NCBI GenBank assembly: GCA_963753685.1
Contig: CAVWDE010000011.1
Location: forward strand, 186,001-250,000
Direction: 5' to 3'
Source of the DNA: DATAOG01 sp963753685
GTDB taxonomy: Bacteria > Pseudomonadota > Alphaproteobacteria > Geminicoccales > Geminicoccaceae
DNA: 64,000 bases
Numbering within the stretch: position 1 is the first letter of the stretch; each line of letters starts with the position of its first letter. The position numbers and the translations under genes are program-made. Positions 15,716-24,327 of the stretch are shown here, piece after piece. The notes beneath the pieces are model-generated. The model was not told the DNA's origin. It made no database searches and worked only from the letters and a program-made list of their open reading frames with translations.

Positions 15716-16984
15716 TCACCCACCCGGCACCCCGCCTTCGCGCAGCTGGCGGGCGACCTCCATGACCTCGGCGAGGTCGCTCACGTACTGCGCATCCTTG
15801 ATCAGCTCGCACGCCAGCAGCAGGGCCGGCCGCTCGCACGCCGCCCGCCGCTCGCGCTCCTCGATCTGCTCGAAATCGGCGGCATGCTGGCGGCCGAGGA
15901 CGGCGCGGATGATCGTCACCCCGGCGAAGCGGAGCGCGTCCTCGAAGATCGCCCGCATGTACTCCTTTTGCGCGGTGCGCAGCGATTCCGCCCCGTTCGC
16001 CCCATCGAACAGCGCCTTGGGATAGGCATCGCCGTCGGGCGCGATCCGCCACAGCTCGAGGAAGCGGTCGTGAAAGCCCTGCCAGACCTCCTGCACGGTG
16101 CCGACCAGCCAGCGCTCGTAGGTGCTGCGCGGGGCGTGGCTCGGGGCGTGGCCCGACTGGCTGAAGTAGCCGATCAAAAGGTGCCCGATCAGGGTCCCGA
16201 CATCGAAGCCCACCGGCCCGAAGTGCGCGAACGCCGGGTCGATGACCTTGGTGTCGGTCTCGGTCACCAGCACCGCACCGGTGTGCAGATTGCCGTGGAT
16301 CAGGGCGCGCGGCTCGGCCATGAACCGCTGCTTGAGCACCGAGACGGTGCGCTTGAGGGCGTCGTCCGCGCGCACCGCGCGCGCCAGCTCGTCGAGCTCC
16401 GGCCGGGTCCAGCGGTTCTCGGGCGCGTCCATGTAGGGCTCGGTGAAGGTCAGATACTCGGTCACCCGCGCGATCTCGGCGTTGGCGCAGAAGAACGCGA
16501 TCCGCTCCTTCTTCTCGGCCGCGGGCATGGCGAGATCCGAGGTCCGGAACAAAGTCTCGCCCAGAAACTTGCCGATCTGCTCGGCGAAGCGGGGATAGAC
16601 GGTGCCCTTGCTGATGCCGCGGCGGAGCGTGAGGTGCGGATGCAGGCGTTCCAGGACCATCAGGGCCAGCTCGGAATCGTAGTGCAGGACGCGCGGCACC
16701 AGGCCCGAGGCGAAGCGGGCGTAGAGGTTCAGCGCCGCCTCCTCGAAGCCGGTGCGCTCGAGCGGCAGCTGCCACTGGCCGCCGAGGTCCTGGGTGCAAG
16801 GCAGCGCCTGCTTGATGCAGACGTCGCCGGCCGGGCCCTCGGCGATGAAGACCGCGCTCAGATCGCTCGCGGCGACCCTGCGGATCTGCCAGAGCGTGGG
16901 CCGGCTGCCGAGCCGCGCGGCGATCTCGGGCAGGGTCGCGAGATAGCTGCCGAGCCGGTTCTCGGTCATCTCGCGATAGGCCAT
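15716..16984 (-). CDS. mtnK: Methylthioribose kinase-like protein, likely catalytically impaired
   Basis: A 422-aa protein clearly of the MtnK family (methionine salvage, phosphorylating 5-methylthioribose): N-terminal ATP-grip lobe (AVFIAEGPAGDVCIKQALP), GFEEAALNLYARF, and the C-terminal lobe. The catalytic loop reads ALIHGNLHTGAV, where the family has HGD, so the base D is N232. The metal motif reads VIDPAFAHFGPVGFD, where the family has DPEF, so the Glu of the DxE pair is A251 (D249 kept). Both changes are plain in the codons (AAT, GCG). It may be inactive or changed in function. No mtnA is adjacent. The start could also be the ATG at 16969. Nothing convincing is seen in the 264 bases upstream. 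Confidence 0.85.
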   Translation of the reverse strand: MAYREMTENRLGSYLATLPEIAARLGSRPTLWQIRRVAASDLSAVFIAEGPAGDVCIKQALPCTQDLGGQWQLPLERTGFEEAALNLYARFASGLVPRVLHYDSELALMVLERLHPHLTLRRGISKGTVYPRFAEQIGKFLGETLFRTSDLAMPAAEKKERIAFFCANAEIARVTEYLTFTEPYMDAPENRWTRPELDELARAVRADDALKRTVSVLKQRFMAEPRALIHGNLHTGAVLVTETDTKVIDPAFAHFGPVGFDVGTLIGHLLIGYFSQSGHAPSHAPRSTYERWLVGTVQEVWQGFHDRFLELWRIAPDGDAYPKALFDGANGAESLRTAQKEYMRAIFEDALRFAGVTIIRAVLGRQHAADFEQIEERERRAACERPALLLACELIKDAQYVSDLAEVMEVARQLREGGVPGG

Positions 16985-17248
16985 GGCGCTGTAAACCAAC
17001 ACCCGAACGATCCCCTGCGCTGGCGACGGTACGGCCAATCGACACCAAGCCCCGCCCGGAGGCAAGGCCACGGCACGATATTTCACAGCCCGGGTCACCA
17101 TTTTCCCGCCCACCCCTGACCCGCGCGCGGGCGCCGCCGGCCGCAGCTCCACCCTCAGTTCCAGAGCGCCGCCGCTTGGGCAGCTTCGCTACGCACGTCC
17201 GACCCACTGCCGCGCGTGGGAGACCTCTCCACCGTGGCGCTGCCCGGC

Positions 17249-17402
17249 TCACGGAACCCGGATGCCCTTCCGCGCCGCCTGCTCGAGCGCGTCTGCGCTC
17301 CTGTCGAGGTAGCGAAGGCCCACGGCGGCGAGCACCTGGGACCTTGGTGAACTGGATGTCGCGATCGTCGACGACCTGGATGCGGTTGCCACAGGGGTCG
17401 AG
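17249..17402 (-). pseudogene. Decayed copy of the 3' end of the VOC gene at 18829-19290
   Basis: The minus strand encodes LDPCGNRIQVVDDRDIQFTK, then, after a frame change, VLAAVGLRYLDRSADALEQ and ARKGIRVP-stop. This matches the last third of the intact VOC protein (LDPWGNHIQVVDYRDIQFTK, then VLAAMNLGHLDKSADALDE and ARKGIRIS). The DNA is roughly 80% identical by eye. The copy lacks the first two thirds and carries a small indel near 17335, so it is not functional. Confidence 0.75.
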
Positions 17403-17638
17403 GTTTACGAGCGCATCGCGACCCGCCGCCTGGACGACGCCTTCGACCTCGCCGCTCGCGTCCGCTACGAGCAGCACCCGGGCATAGGCCTCGCGATCCC
17501 CAAGGAGATCCTGCACCGCCGCGGCATCATCGCGAGCCCCGCGCTCCGCCCCCCGGCGCCCGCCTCGACGCCACCGACCACGCCGAACTCGACCACCTCC
17601 TCACCCGCCTCGGACGCCGCGTCGCGCGCGGGCTTTGA
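17403..17638 (+). pseudogene. 3' fragment of a dihydrodipicolinate synthase-family gene
   Basis: Joined directly to the VOC fragment. It reads VYERIATRRLDDAFDLAARV, then IGLAIPKEILHRRGIIASPA, then, after a shift at a six-C run near 17545, ARLDATDHAELDHLLTRLG to a stop at 17638. The order matches the C-terminal helices of DapA/NanA-type aldolases (KEVLRRRGxIAS...LDATDHAELD). The barrel and catalytic lysine are absent. It is a leftover of a larger gene. Confidence 0.6.
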
Positions 17639-17884
17639 GCCAGGGACCACTCCCGCGGAGAACGCTGCGCACGGCTCCCATGAGTGACCTTGGCAATGGG
17701 TATCTGCTTGCCGAGGATCTTGCATTTCCGGTCGGAGCGGACCAAAATCAGCCTCACCGGATCGGTTCTGCGGAAAGTTGGTTGACACTGAGACGGCTGC
17801 CCGTGTCGCCCAATGATGCACTCCATACCACGAGCAAGCGCTACGCTCACTGCCTGGTATGCTTGACTGCTAGACAGGACCCAT

Positions 17885-18620
17885 ATGTACAAGACCCGAC
17901 CCCGATGCACACAACTCAACAACTTCCAGCGCGAGCGCGAGAACATGTTCGACGAGCAGTATGTTGAAAGCCTGCCTGAGTTAATCCCGATAGCAGCAGG
18001 CAAGATTTGTGATGATTTCTTGGAAATGGACAATAATATCCAAAGGGAAGGCGTTGTCTCGGCTAACTTTGACGTGTACGTTAATGCATGGCATTTTATA
18101 AAGACGTTCTGTACCGCTGTTAAATTGCCAATTGACACGAAGCTCAATATTAATCCGGATTCTAAGACTTCAACGATTGATGTTATAAGAGATAGGATTA
18201 TAAAATTTCGGATAATGATCAATGAACTACAGAATCAGGAACTGAATCTACAGAATCCAAGTCAGATTCTGAGACTGGCATATATGAGTTTTCAACTGGA
18301 GATCTCCGGATTATCCAGGAACGGATAAACGATCTACGCGACGTTATCGTCAATAACACTTTGCTTGATGACGATTTCAAATACCGATTGCTTAGACGCC
18401 TTGAGTTGCTCCAAAAGGATCTGCACAAGAAAATGTCAAGCCTCGATCGTTTCTGGGACTCTTCGCGGACGCGGGTGTAGCACTTGGACGGTTTGGTAAC
18501 GACGCAAAACCAATATTTGAGAGAGTAAGAGAAATCCTAGAAATCGTGTGGCGGACGCAAGCCCGTGCCGAAGAACTTCCATCAGATAGCCCGCTGCCAC
18601 AGCTTGAAGACAAGACATAA
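17885..18620 (+). pseudogene. Low-GC gene of unknown function with two frameshifts
   Basis: A gene far poorer in GC than its neighbours. Frame 1 runs from the ATG at 17885 (or 17945, MFDEQYVESLPELIPIAAG). After about 18226 the sense continues one frame over (TESTESKSDSETGIYEFSTG, DLRIIQERINDLRDVIVNN, RLLRRLELLQKDLHKKMSS). Near 18462 it shifts again to LFADAGVALGRFGNDAKPIF, then VREILEIVWRTQARAEELPS and a TAA at 18620. Each shift equals loss of one base. The C-terminal part resembles uncharacterised proteins often found near mobile or defence genes (impression, not a search). Two indels and foreign composition suggest an acquired, decaying gene. The 246 bases before it hold no clear gene. Confidence 0.55.
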
Positions 18621-18650
18621 GATCAACAAGAGTTTCGAGCCGCGCACTGG

Positions 18651-18780
18651 AAAAGGTGTCAGCACTGAAAAAGGTGTCAGAGGGAAAAGAAGGAAAAGGT
18701 GTCAGGAACCTTTTCGGCGATCGAACCTGCCGAGAAGAGGGAAAAGGTGTCAGGAACCTTTTCGGCGATCGAACCTGCCG
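18651..18780. repeat. Short hairpin-forming repeats (41-bp unit)
   Basis: Two identical 41-bp units (18692-18732 and 18740-18780), separated by 7 bases, each start GGAAAAGGTGTCAGGAACCT and end GATCGAACCTGCCG. Two shorter partial units (AAAAGGTGTCAG at 18651 and 18669) precede them. Each full unit holds AAAAGGT-N7-ACCTTTT, a 7-bp hairpin. They lie between the decayed low-GC gene and the VOC stop. REP- or mobile-element-like. Confidence 0.7.
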
Positions 18781-18828
18781 GCCGGCTCTTCTGAAAAGCT
18801 CCTGGCACATCCTGGCACATTTTTGGGC

Positions 18829-19290
18829 TCACGAAATCCGGATGCCCTTGCGCGCAAGCTCGTCGAGCGCGTCGGCGCTCTTGTCGAGGTGGCCGAGGTT
18901 CATGGCGGCGAGGACCTGGGGGGACTTGGTGAACTGGATGTCGCGGTAGTCGACGACCTGGATGTGGTTGCCCCAGGGGTCGAGGAAGTCGAGGCCGCGG
19001 CCTGGCAGGATCTGGACGCCCATCTCCGCAAGCGCGCGCCGCAGCGGCGCCCGGTCGTCGACCACGAGGCCGAAGTGGCGGTCCTCGTCTTTTTTCTGAC
19101 TTCGGCCGGTCGAGAGCGCGATGAACTGATCGCCCATATCGATGAACGCCATGGTCTCGCTGCGGCCGCGCAGCGTGATCTCGAACAGCCGGCCCCAGAA
19201 GGCCAGCGCCTCGTCGATGTTTCCGACCTCGAGCGCCACGTGGTTGATGCCGACCAGACGCGCCTTGCCGCTCCGCTGCTCGCCCGCCAT
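18829..19290 (-). CDS. VOC (glyoxalase/bleomycin resistance) family protein
   Basis: A 153-aa vicinal-oxygen-chelate protein. Paired beta-alpha-beta-beta-beta modules are visible: VGINHVALEVGNIDEALAFW (metal His in NHVAL), then DRHFGLVVDD and LDFLDPWGNHIQVVDY (second metal-site region). The specific substrate is unknown. The tail ARKGIRIS mirrors the fragment at 17249-17402. A GGGGAA ribosome site precedes the ATG. Hairpin repeats follow the stop. Next gene upstream is the IMPase-family gene, 84 bases away on the same strand. Confidence 0.85.
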   Translation of the reverse strand: MAGEQRSGKARLVGINHVALEVGNIDEALAFWGRLFEITLRGRSETMAFIDMGDQFIALSTGRSQKKDEDRHFGLVVDDRAPLRRALAEMGVQILPGRGLDFLDPWGNHIQVVDYRDIQFTKSPQVLAAMNLGHLDKSADALDELARKGIRIS

Positions 19291-19374
19291 GTTTTTTCCC
19301 CACTTTGGTTCCTTGGTCCGTCTCGAACCGACTGGCAGCTGCGCAAGAGATGCCGCGACCCTTGACGCGCGCGG

Positions 19375-20296
19375 CTACGTCGCGGCGCGCAGGCCGGTCA
19401 GGGCTTCGAGGGTCTCGGTCAGGTCGGGGGTGCAGCCGAAGGCGCCGTTGGGCTCGGTCAGCGTCGCGCCGGCCAGGAAGTCGCTGGCCGCGCCGCCCGC
19501 CTCGCGCACCAGCAACAGGCCGCCGATCACGTCCCAGGAATTGCAGAACATGGTCGCGCAGCCGTCCAGGCGGCCGTCGGCGACGTGGCACATCATGAGC
19601 GCGGTCGAGCCCATCCGCCGGTGATCGGCGCCGGCCCTAAGGATGCCCTCGATCAGGCGCAGATAGTCCTCGACCGGCATCTTGAAGCTGAAGGTCGAGC
19701 CGAGCACCGCCCGCCTCGGATCGGCGCAGCCCGAGACCCGGACCCTGCGCTCGTTGCGGTAGGCGCCGGTCGCGCGGCGCGCCCAGAACAGATCGTCGTG
19801 GACCGGATCGTAGGTGACCCCGATCTCGGTCCGGCCCTCGACCAGATAGGCGAGCGCCACCGACCAGTAGGGCACGCCGCGCAGGAAGTTGGCGGTGCCG
19901 TCGATCGGATCGATCACCCACAGCCCTTTTTCCTCACTCTTGCCGGCCCGACCGCCGCCGGCGGCATCGGGGTCGTCCCCGGTCTCGAGGTCGTCCCCGC
20001 TCTCAAGGTCGTCGTCGAGCAGGCCCTCGTCGAGCAGCTCGTCGTCGCCGGCGAGCCAGGTCGTCCCCGCCGCCTTCTTCGCCGAGCATGCGATCCTCCG
20101 GGAACGCGACCGAGAGCCGGGTCCGGATCAGCTCCTCGACCTCCCGGTCGGCGATGCTGACCAGGTCCTGGGCGCCGCTCTTGTGCTCGATGTCGAGCTC
20201 GGCGCGCCTCATGAAGTAGTCGTAGGCGAGGTGGCCCGCCTCGCGCGCGACCGCGCACGCGGTCAGCAGGCGGAGCTCGAGATCGCGATCAGTCAT
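19375..20296 (-). pseudogene. Inositol monophosphatase family protein with acidic insert and frameshift
   Basis: Begins MTDRDLELRLLTACAVAREA, with DLVSIADREVEELIR and PEDRMLGEEGG, where the first metal-binding Glu lies. The frame then breaks near 20056-20072 (one extra base). The other frame has an unusual acidic stretch of about 45 residues (GDDELLDEGLLDDDLESGDD and more Asp/Glu/Gly) before WVIDPIDGTANFLRG, the second metal motif, and NSWDVIGGLLLVREAGG near the end. Apart from the insert this is a normal IMPase fold (inositol or nucleotide phosphate phosphatase). Assembly error or true disruption cannot be told apart. A possible -35 TTGACA lies at 20424-20419 on the minus strand. Confidence 0.8.
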
Positions 20297-20437
20297 GGCA
20301 AAATTCCAGGGCACGGAAGTTGAAGCGTCGTCACCATCGGCCCGGCGCCAGCCCTGCGATCGGGCCGCGCGGGAGGATAGCGCCCATCACGCCATTAACC
20401 GAAGCTTAACCTTTGGCTTGTCAACTCTTTCTTCGCC

Positions 20438-20510
20438 TGGTCCATGCGACCGTGGGACTCCATGCCGCTCTTTTTGGGCCGCCGACGGAGTCCCAGGGTC
20501 GCATGGACCA
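20438..20510. repeat. Long inverted repeat (24-bp arms, one mismatch)
   Basis: Left arm TGGTCCATGCGACCGTGGGA and on to 20461; right arm 20487-20510 is its reverse complement with a single mismatch; the loop is 25 bases. It sits in a 631-base gene-free gap between the IMPase start (20296) and the recD2 stop (20928). It could be a strong RNA hairpin, a binding site, or a mini mobile element remnant. The rest of the gap, apart from the tandem repeats, shows no gene. Confidence 0.75.
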
Positions 20511-20636
20511 AGGGCCATGTTGGGCGCCGATGATTGACGAAACGTTAAAACGCCGGGGACGAAAAACGCCAGAGCCAGGCCAGTCGGTCAGCGCTCATTC
20601 CGGGTCGGGACCGGCCGGGTACGGCCTCACGTCGGC

Positions 20637-20830
20637 GGGGCGGCTGCCGGCCGGCAGCCCGGATATAGACCAGGCCAGGCTGCGGCCCCGCGCAGTGCCG
20701 GGGCGGCTGGTGGCCGGCAGCCCGGATATTGACCAAGGAGGCGAGGCTACGGGCCCGCGCAGCGCCGGGGCGGCCGGTGGCCGCCAGCTGGGATGAGCCG
20801 AGGGACCTGGCGGCTGCCGGCTGCGAGGAG
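20637..20830. repeat. Imperfect 63-bp tandem repeat, 2-3 units
   Basis: Units start GGGGCGGCTG at 20637 and GGGGCGGCTGG at 20700; a diverged third starts at 20767. The first two share CCGGCAGCCCGGATAT and GGCCC(C)GCGCAG. There is no convincing coding content on either strand. Confidence 0.6.
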
Positions 20831-20927
20831 GAGCGCGCCGGGGCGGTAACGGCGAGATCCTGATCCGTCACGCGCACGATCAAGCGCCCGCGGCATCCGG
20901 CCTCCTCTGGGTGACCAGGCCCACGGG

Positions 20928-23162
20928 TCACGCCTGCAGCAGCTCGTGGAGCCTGGACCAGCGCCTGGGCTCGGGGCGGCCTTCGATCGCGAGCTCGAGG
21001 GCGCCGCTCTCGACCACCAGGACGACCAGGCGCTTGGCGCGGGTGATCGCGGTGTAGACCAGATTGCGGCGCAGCATGCGGCCGTGCTGGCGGGCGAGCG
21101 GCAGGACGACCACCGGATATTCCGAGCCCTGCGCCTTGTGCACCGTGATCGCGTAGGCCGGCATCAGGCGGTCGAGCTCGCCGAAGCCGTAGGCGAGCGG
21201 CCGGCCGTCGATGGTGACCAGCAGCTGGCTCTGGGCGCGGTCGATCGCCACCACCCGGCCGAGGTCGCCGTTGTAGACCTCGCGCTCGTAGTCGTTCTCG
21301 AGCTGCATCACCTTGTCGCCAAGCGCGAAGGTCACGCCGCGGCGCTCGATCTTGTCCGCGGCATCCGGGTTGAGCGCCGCCTGCAGGGTCTCGTTCAGGT
21401 GGCGGGCGCCGAGCTCGCCGCGGTTGGTCGGGCAGAGCACCTGGATGCCCTCCACGCTGTCGACCCCGAAGCGGGCCGGAATCCGCTCGGCGACCAGCTC
21501 CAGCACGAGCCGGGCGCCATCGACCGGGTCGCGCGCCTTGATCGCATAGAAGTCGGACAGCGCGTCGGCCTCGCGCGCGAGCTCGGGCAACAGGCCGCGG
21601 TTGATCCGATGGGCGTTGCGCACGATCCGGCTCTCGGCCGCCTGGCGGAAGATCTGCTCGAGCCGGACCACCGGCAGGCGGGCGGACGCGATCAGGTCGG
21701 CCAGCACCTGCCCGGGCCCGATCGAGGGCAGCTGGTCGACGTCGCCAACCAGAAGCAATGCGGCCGCATCCGGCAGCGCCGCCAGCAGCGCCTGCATCAG
21801 CGGCACGTCCACCATCGACATCTCGTCGACCACCAGCAGATCGCAGGTCAGCGGCCGCTCAGGCCCGCGCCGGAAGCCGCGCCCGGGCTCGGCCTCGAGC
21901 AGGCGGTGCAGGGTCTTGGCATCGCGCCCGGTGCTCTCGCCGAGCCGCCTTGCCGCGCGCCCGGTCGGCGCCGCCAGCTGGACCTCGACCCCGGTCCCGG
22001 CGAGGCCGGCCAGGATCGCCTCGACCAGCGTGGTCTTGCCGGTGCCGGGGCCGCCGGTGATGACCCCGAGCTTGGTCGTGAGCGCCATGCGCAAGGCGGT
22101 CCGCTGGCCCTCGGCGAGCCGGAGCGCCAGCGTCTTCTCGACCGCCTCGACCCGCGCATCGGCATCGTCGATCTGCCAGGGCGGCTTGCCACCCGCGAGC
22201 CGCCGCAGGCCGGCCGCGATCGCGCGCTCGGCCCGATGGACCCAGGGCAGGAACACACAGGGCGTGCCCTCGACCGGGTCCGGGACCAGCGCGCCCGCCG
22301 CAACCTCGCCGGCCAAGGCCACATCGAGCGCTGCCGCCTCGACCCCGAGCAGCAAAGCGGCGCGCTCGATCAGCTCGGTCTGCGGCAGGCCGGAGTGGCC
22401 CTGACCCAGCGCCTCCTCGAGCACGAAGCCGAGGCCGGCGCGCAGGCGGAACGGCGAATCCTTGGGAATCCCCAGGCGCTCCGCCAGCTGGTCGGCGGAC
22501 GCAAAGCCGATGCCGCGGATCTCCTGCGCCAGGCGATAGGGGTTGCTGCTGACGACTTGGATCGCGCGCGCGCCGTAGGCCTCGAAGATGCGCGCCGCGC
22601 GCAGGGGGCTGAGCCCGTGCGAGTGGAGAAAAAGCATGATGTCGCGGACCGCGCGCTGATCGCGCCAGGCCGCGGCGATGCGCTCGGCGAGCCCGCGGCC
22701 GATGCCCGGGATCTCGCGCAGCCGGTTCGGCTCGCGCTCGATCACGTCGAACACGCCGGCCCCGAAGGCCTTGACCAGCTTCGCCGCCATCGCCCGGCCG
22801 ATGCCCTTGATCATGCCCGAGCCGAGATAGGCCTCGATGCCCTCGAGCGTGGTCGGCGGCACGACGGAGAGGATCTCGGCGCGGAACTGCAGGCCGAAGC
22901 TCGGATTGGTCTGCCACCGGCCGAGCGCGCTCACGACCTCGCCCGGCGCCACCTGTGGGCATTCGCCGACCACCGCCGCGGGCTCGCGCTGATCGGCGAG
23001 CTTGACCCGGAGCACGCAAAAGCCGGTCTCGAGATTGTGGAACACCACCCGCTCGACCAGCCCCGACAGGGTCTCCGCGGCGGTCTCGGGAGCGGTCAGT
23101 GCGAACGGCTCGGCGGCGGGCGCGTCCCGGTCCCGACGGCTCGGCTGCAGAGGGGGCTGCAT
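20928..23162 (-). CDS. recD2: RecD2-type ATP-dependent DNA helicase
   Basis: A 744-aa SF1B 5'-3' helicase of the RecD2 class, which acts without RecBC. The N-terminal OB-like and helix-hairpin-helix part (GMIKGIGRAMAAKLVKAFG, EIPGIGRGLAERIAAAW) is characteristic of RecD2. The motor follows: VITGGPGTGKTT near residue 370, VVDEMSMVD, VGDVDQLPSIGPG, and the C-terminal UvrD-like lid AYAITVHKAQGSEYPVVV and NLVYTAITRAKRLVVLV. Length is normal and all helicase motifs are present. No SD-like site is obvious before the ATG. It likely works in repair or replication-fork maintenance. Confidence 0.94.
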   Translation of the reverse strand: MQPPLQPSRRDRDAPAAEPFALTAPETAAETLSGLVERVVFHNLETGFCVLRVKLADQREPAAVVGECPQVAPGEVVSALGRWQTNPSFGLQFRAEILSVVPPTTLEGIEAYLGSGMIKGIGRAMAAKLVKAFGAGVFDVIEREPNRLREIPGIGRGLAERIAAAWRDQRAVRDIMLFLHSHGLSPLRAARIFEAYGARAIQVVSSNPYRLAQEIRGIGFASADQLAERLGIPKDSPFRLRAGLGFVLEEALGQGHSGLPQTELIERAALLLGVEAAALDVALAGEVAAGALVPDPVEGTPCVFLPWVHRAERAIAAGLRRLAGGKPPWQIDDADARVEAVEKTLALRLAEGQRTALRMALTTKLGVITGGPGTGKTTLVEAILAGLAGTGVEVQLAAPTGRAARRLGESTGRDAKTLHRLLEAEPGRGFRRGPERPLTCDLLVVDEMSMVDVPLMQALLAALPDAAALLLVGDVDQLPSIGPGQVLADLIASARLPVVRLEQIFRQAAESRIVRNAHRINRGLLPELAREADALSDFYAIKARDPVDGARLVLELVAERIPARFGVDSVEGIQVLCPTNRGELGARHLNETLQAALNPDAADKIERRGVTFALGDKVMQLENDYEREVYNGDLGRVVAIDRAQSQLLVTIDGRPLAYGFGELDRLMPAYAITVHKAQGSEYPVVVLPLARQHGRMLRRNLVYTAITRAKRLVVLVVESGALELAIEGRPEPRRWSRLHELLQA

Positions 23163-23216
23163 GGCGCGCCGAACCTGAACCCGGCGCAGGGGTTTGACAA
23201 GCGCTAGTGCTGCAGC

Positions 23217-24171
23217 TCAGCCGGGATCGGGCAGGGCGGGCCGCTGCCGGCGCACCAGCTCGGTCACGCCGAATATCAGGCTGCCGATCCCGAACGGGAT
23301 CAGATAGTAGATCGCCCGGAAGGCGACCAGCGCGCCGATCACGTTGGCGCCGGGGACCAGGGACAGGATCACGGCCTCGATCACCCCGAGCCCGCCCGGC
23401 ACGTGCGAGAGCATCGCCACGACGTTGGCCGCGATGTAGCAGATCGCGACCGGCAGATAGCCGATGTGCGCCACGCCCTTGAGCATCTCATAGAGCGCCG
23501 CCGAGACCAGCAGCGGGTCGAGCGTGCCGACCACGATCTGGCCGAGTGCCAGGGTGAGCGCCGGCACCGGCAGCTCGAAGTTGCGGATCCAGATCGGCCG
23601 GTGCCGGAACGCGGCCAGTGCCAGGTAGGTCGCGACCACTGCCAGCAGCACCAGCCCGAGCCCGGTCATGGCGCCGGGGCTGGCGCCGAACAGTTGGGCG
23701 ATCAGCGTGTGCCGGGTCAGCAGCACGCTGCCGGCGACCGTCGCCAGCCCGAGCCCGACGGTCACGCCGCAGAACACGATGATCCGGCCGATGTCGCCCA
23801 CCGACAGGCCCCAGCCGGCATACAGCCGATAGCGCACGGCGCCGCTGCCGGCCGCGGCGAAACCGAGCGTGTGGCCGATCGAGAGCGCGGTGAACGAGGC
23901 GAGCGCGATCTTCCGATAGGGAAGGTCGCTCCTGGTGTAGCGCACGGCGAGCGTGTCGAAGCCGGTCAGGCAGACGTAGCTGCCGGCGGCAAAGGCCGCC
24001 CCCAGCGCCAGATTGCGCCCGGAGATCATGCTCAGCGAGTTCGAGAATCGTGTGCAGGCTGTAGCGATGCAAAGCGCGCCAGATCAGGAACGCCGCGACC
24101 GCGAAGGCGGCCGCCCCGATCCAGCGATGCAGGCGCTGCAGCCCGCCGAACAGGCTACGTGCATTCGTCAT
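23217..24171 (-). pseudogene. YbhN/UPF0104-family integral membrane protein, frameshifted near the N-terminus
   Basis: The start MTNARSLFGGLQRLHRWIGA at 24171 with the first membrane helix (AAFAVAAFLIWRAL) is in one frame; from about 24030 the rest (MISGRNLALGAAFAAGSYVC onward, several more helices, SHVPGGLGVIEAVILSLVPG) is in another, equal to one extra base. The family resembles the flippase half of lysylphosphatidylglycerol synthase. If the shift is real, translation could still restart at the ATG at 24029. It is divergent from yjbQ. Substrate unknown. Confidence 0.75.
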
Positions 24172-24327
24172 GCTGCGTTGGTTCCGCCCCTGCCCGTCAT
24201 CCTGCGTCGCCCCCCAGCCTCGCCTCCCAAGCCGCGCTGCGCGCGCCGCCTTGGTGGCCACGCGGCACGGATTCATGATAGGAATGCCTGCTCCCGCGGC
24301 ACCATCGAACGGCCAGGGCAGGAGACC

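Noticed and set aside
18692..18780. Two identical 41-bp units considered as a minimal CRISPR array
   Set aside because: Only two full units with a 7-base gap, no spacer-sized unique sequence and no cas gene.
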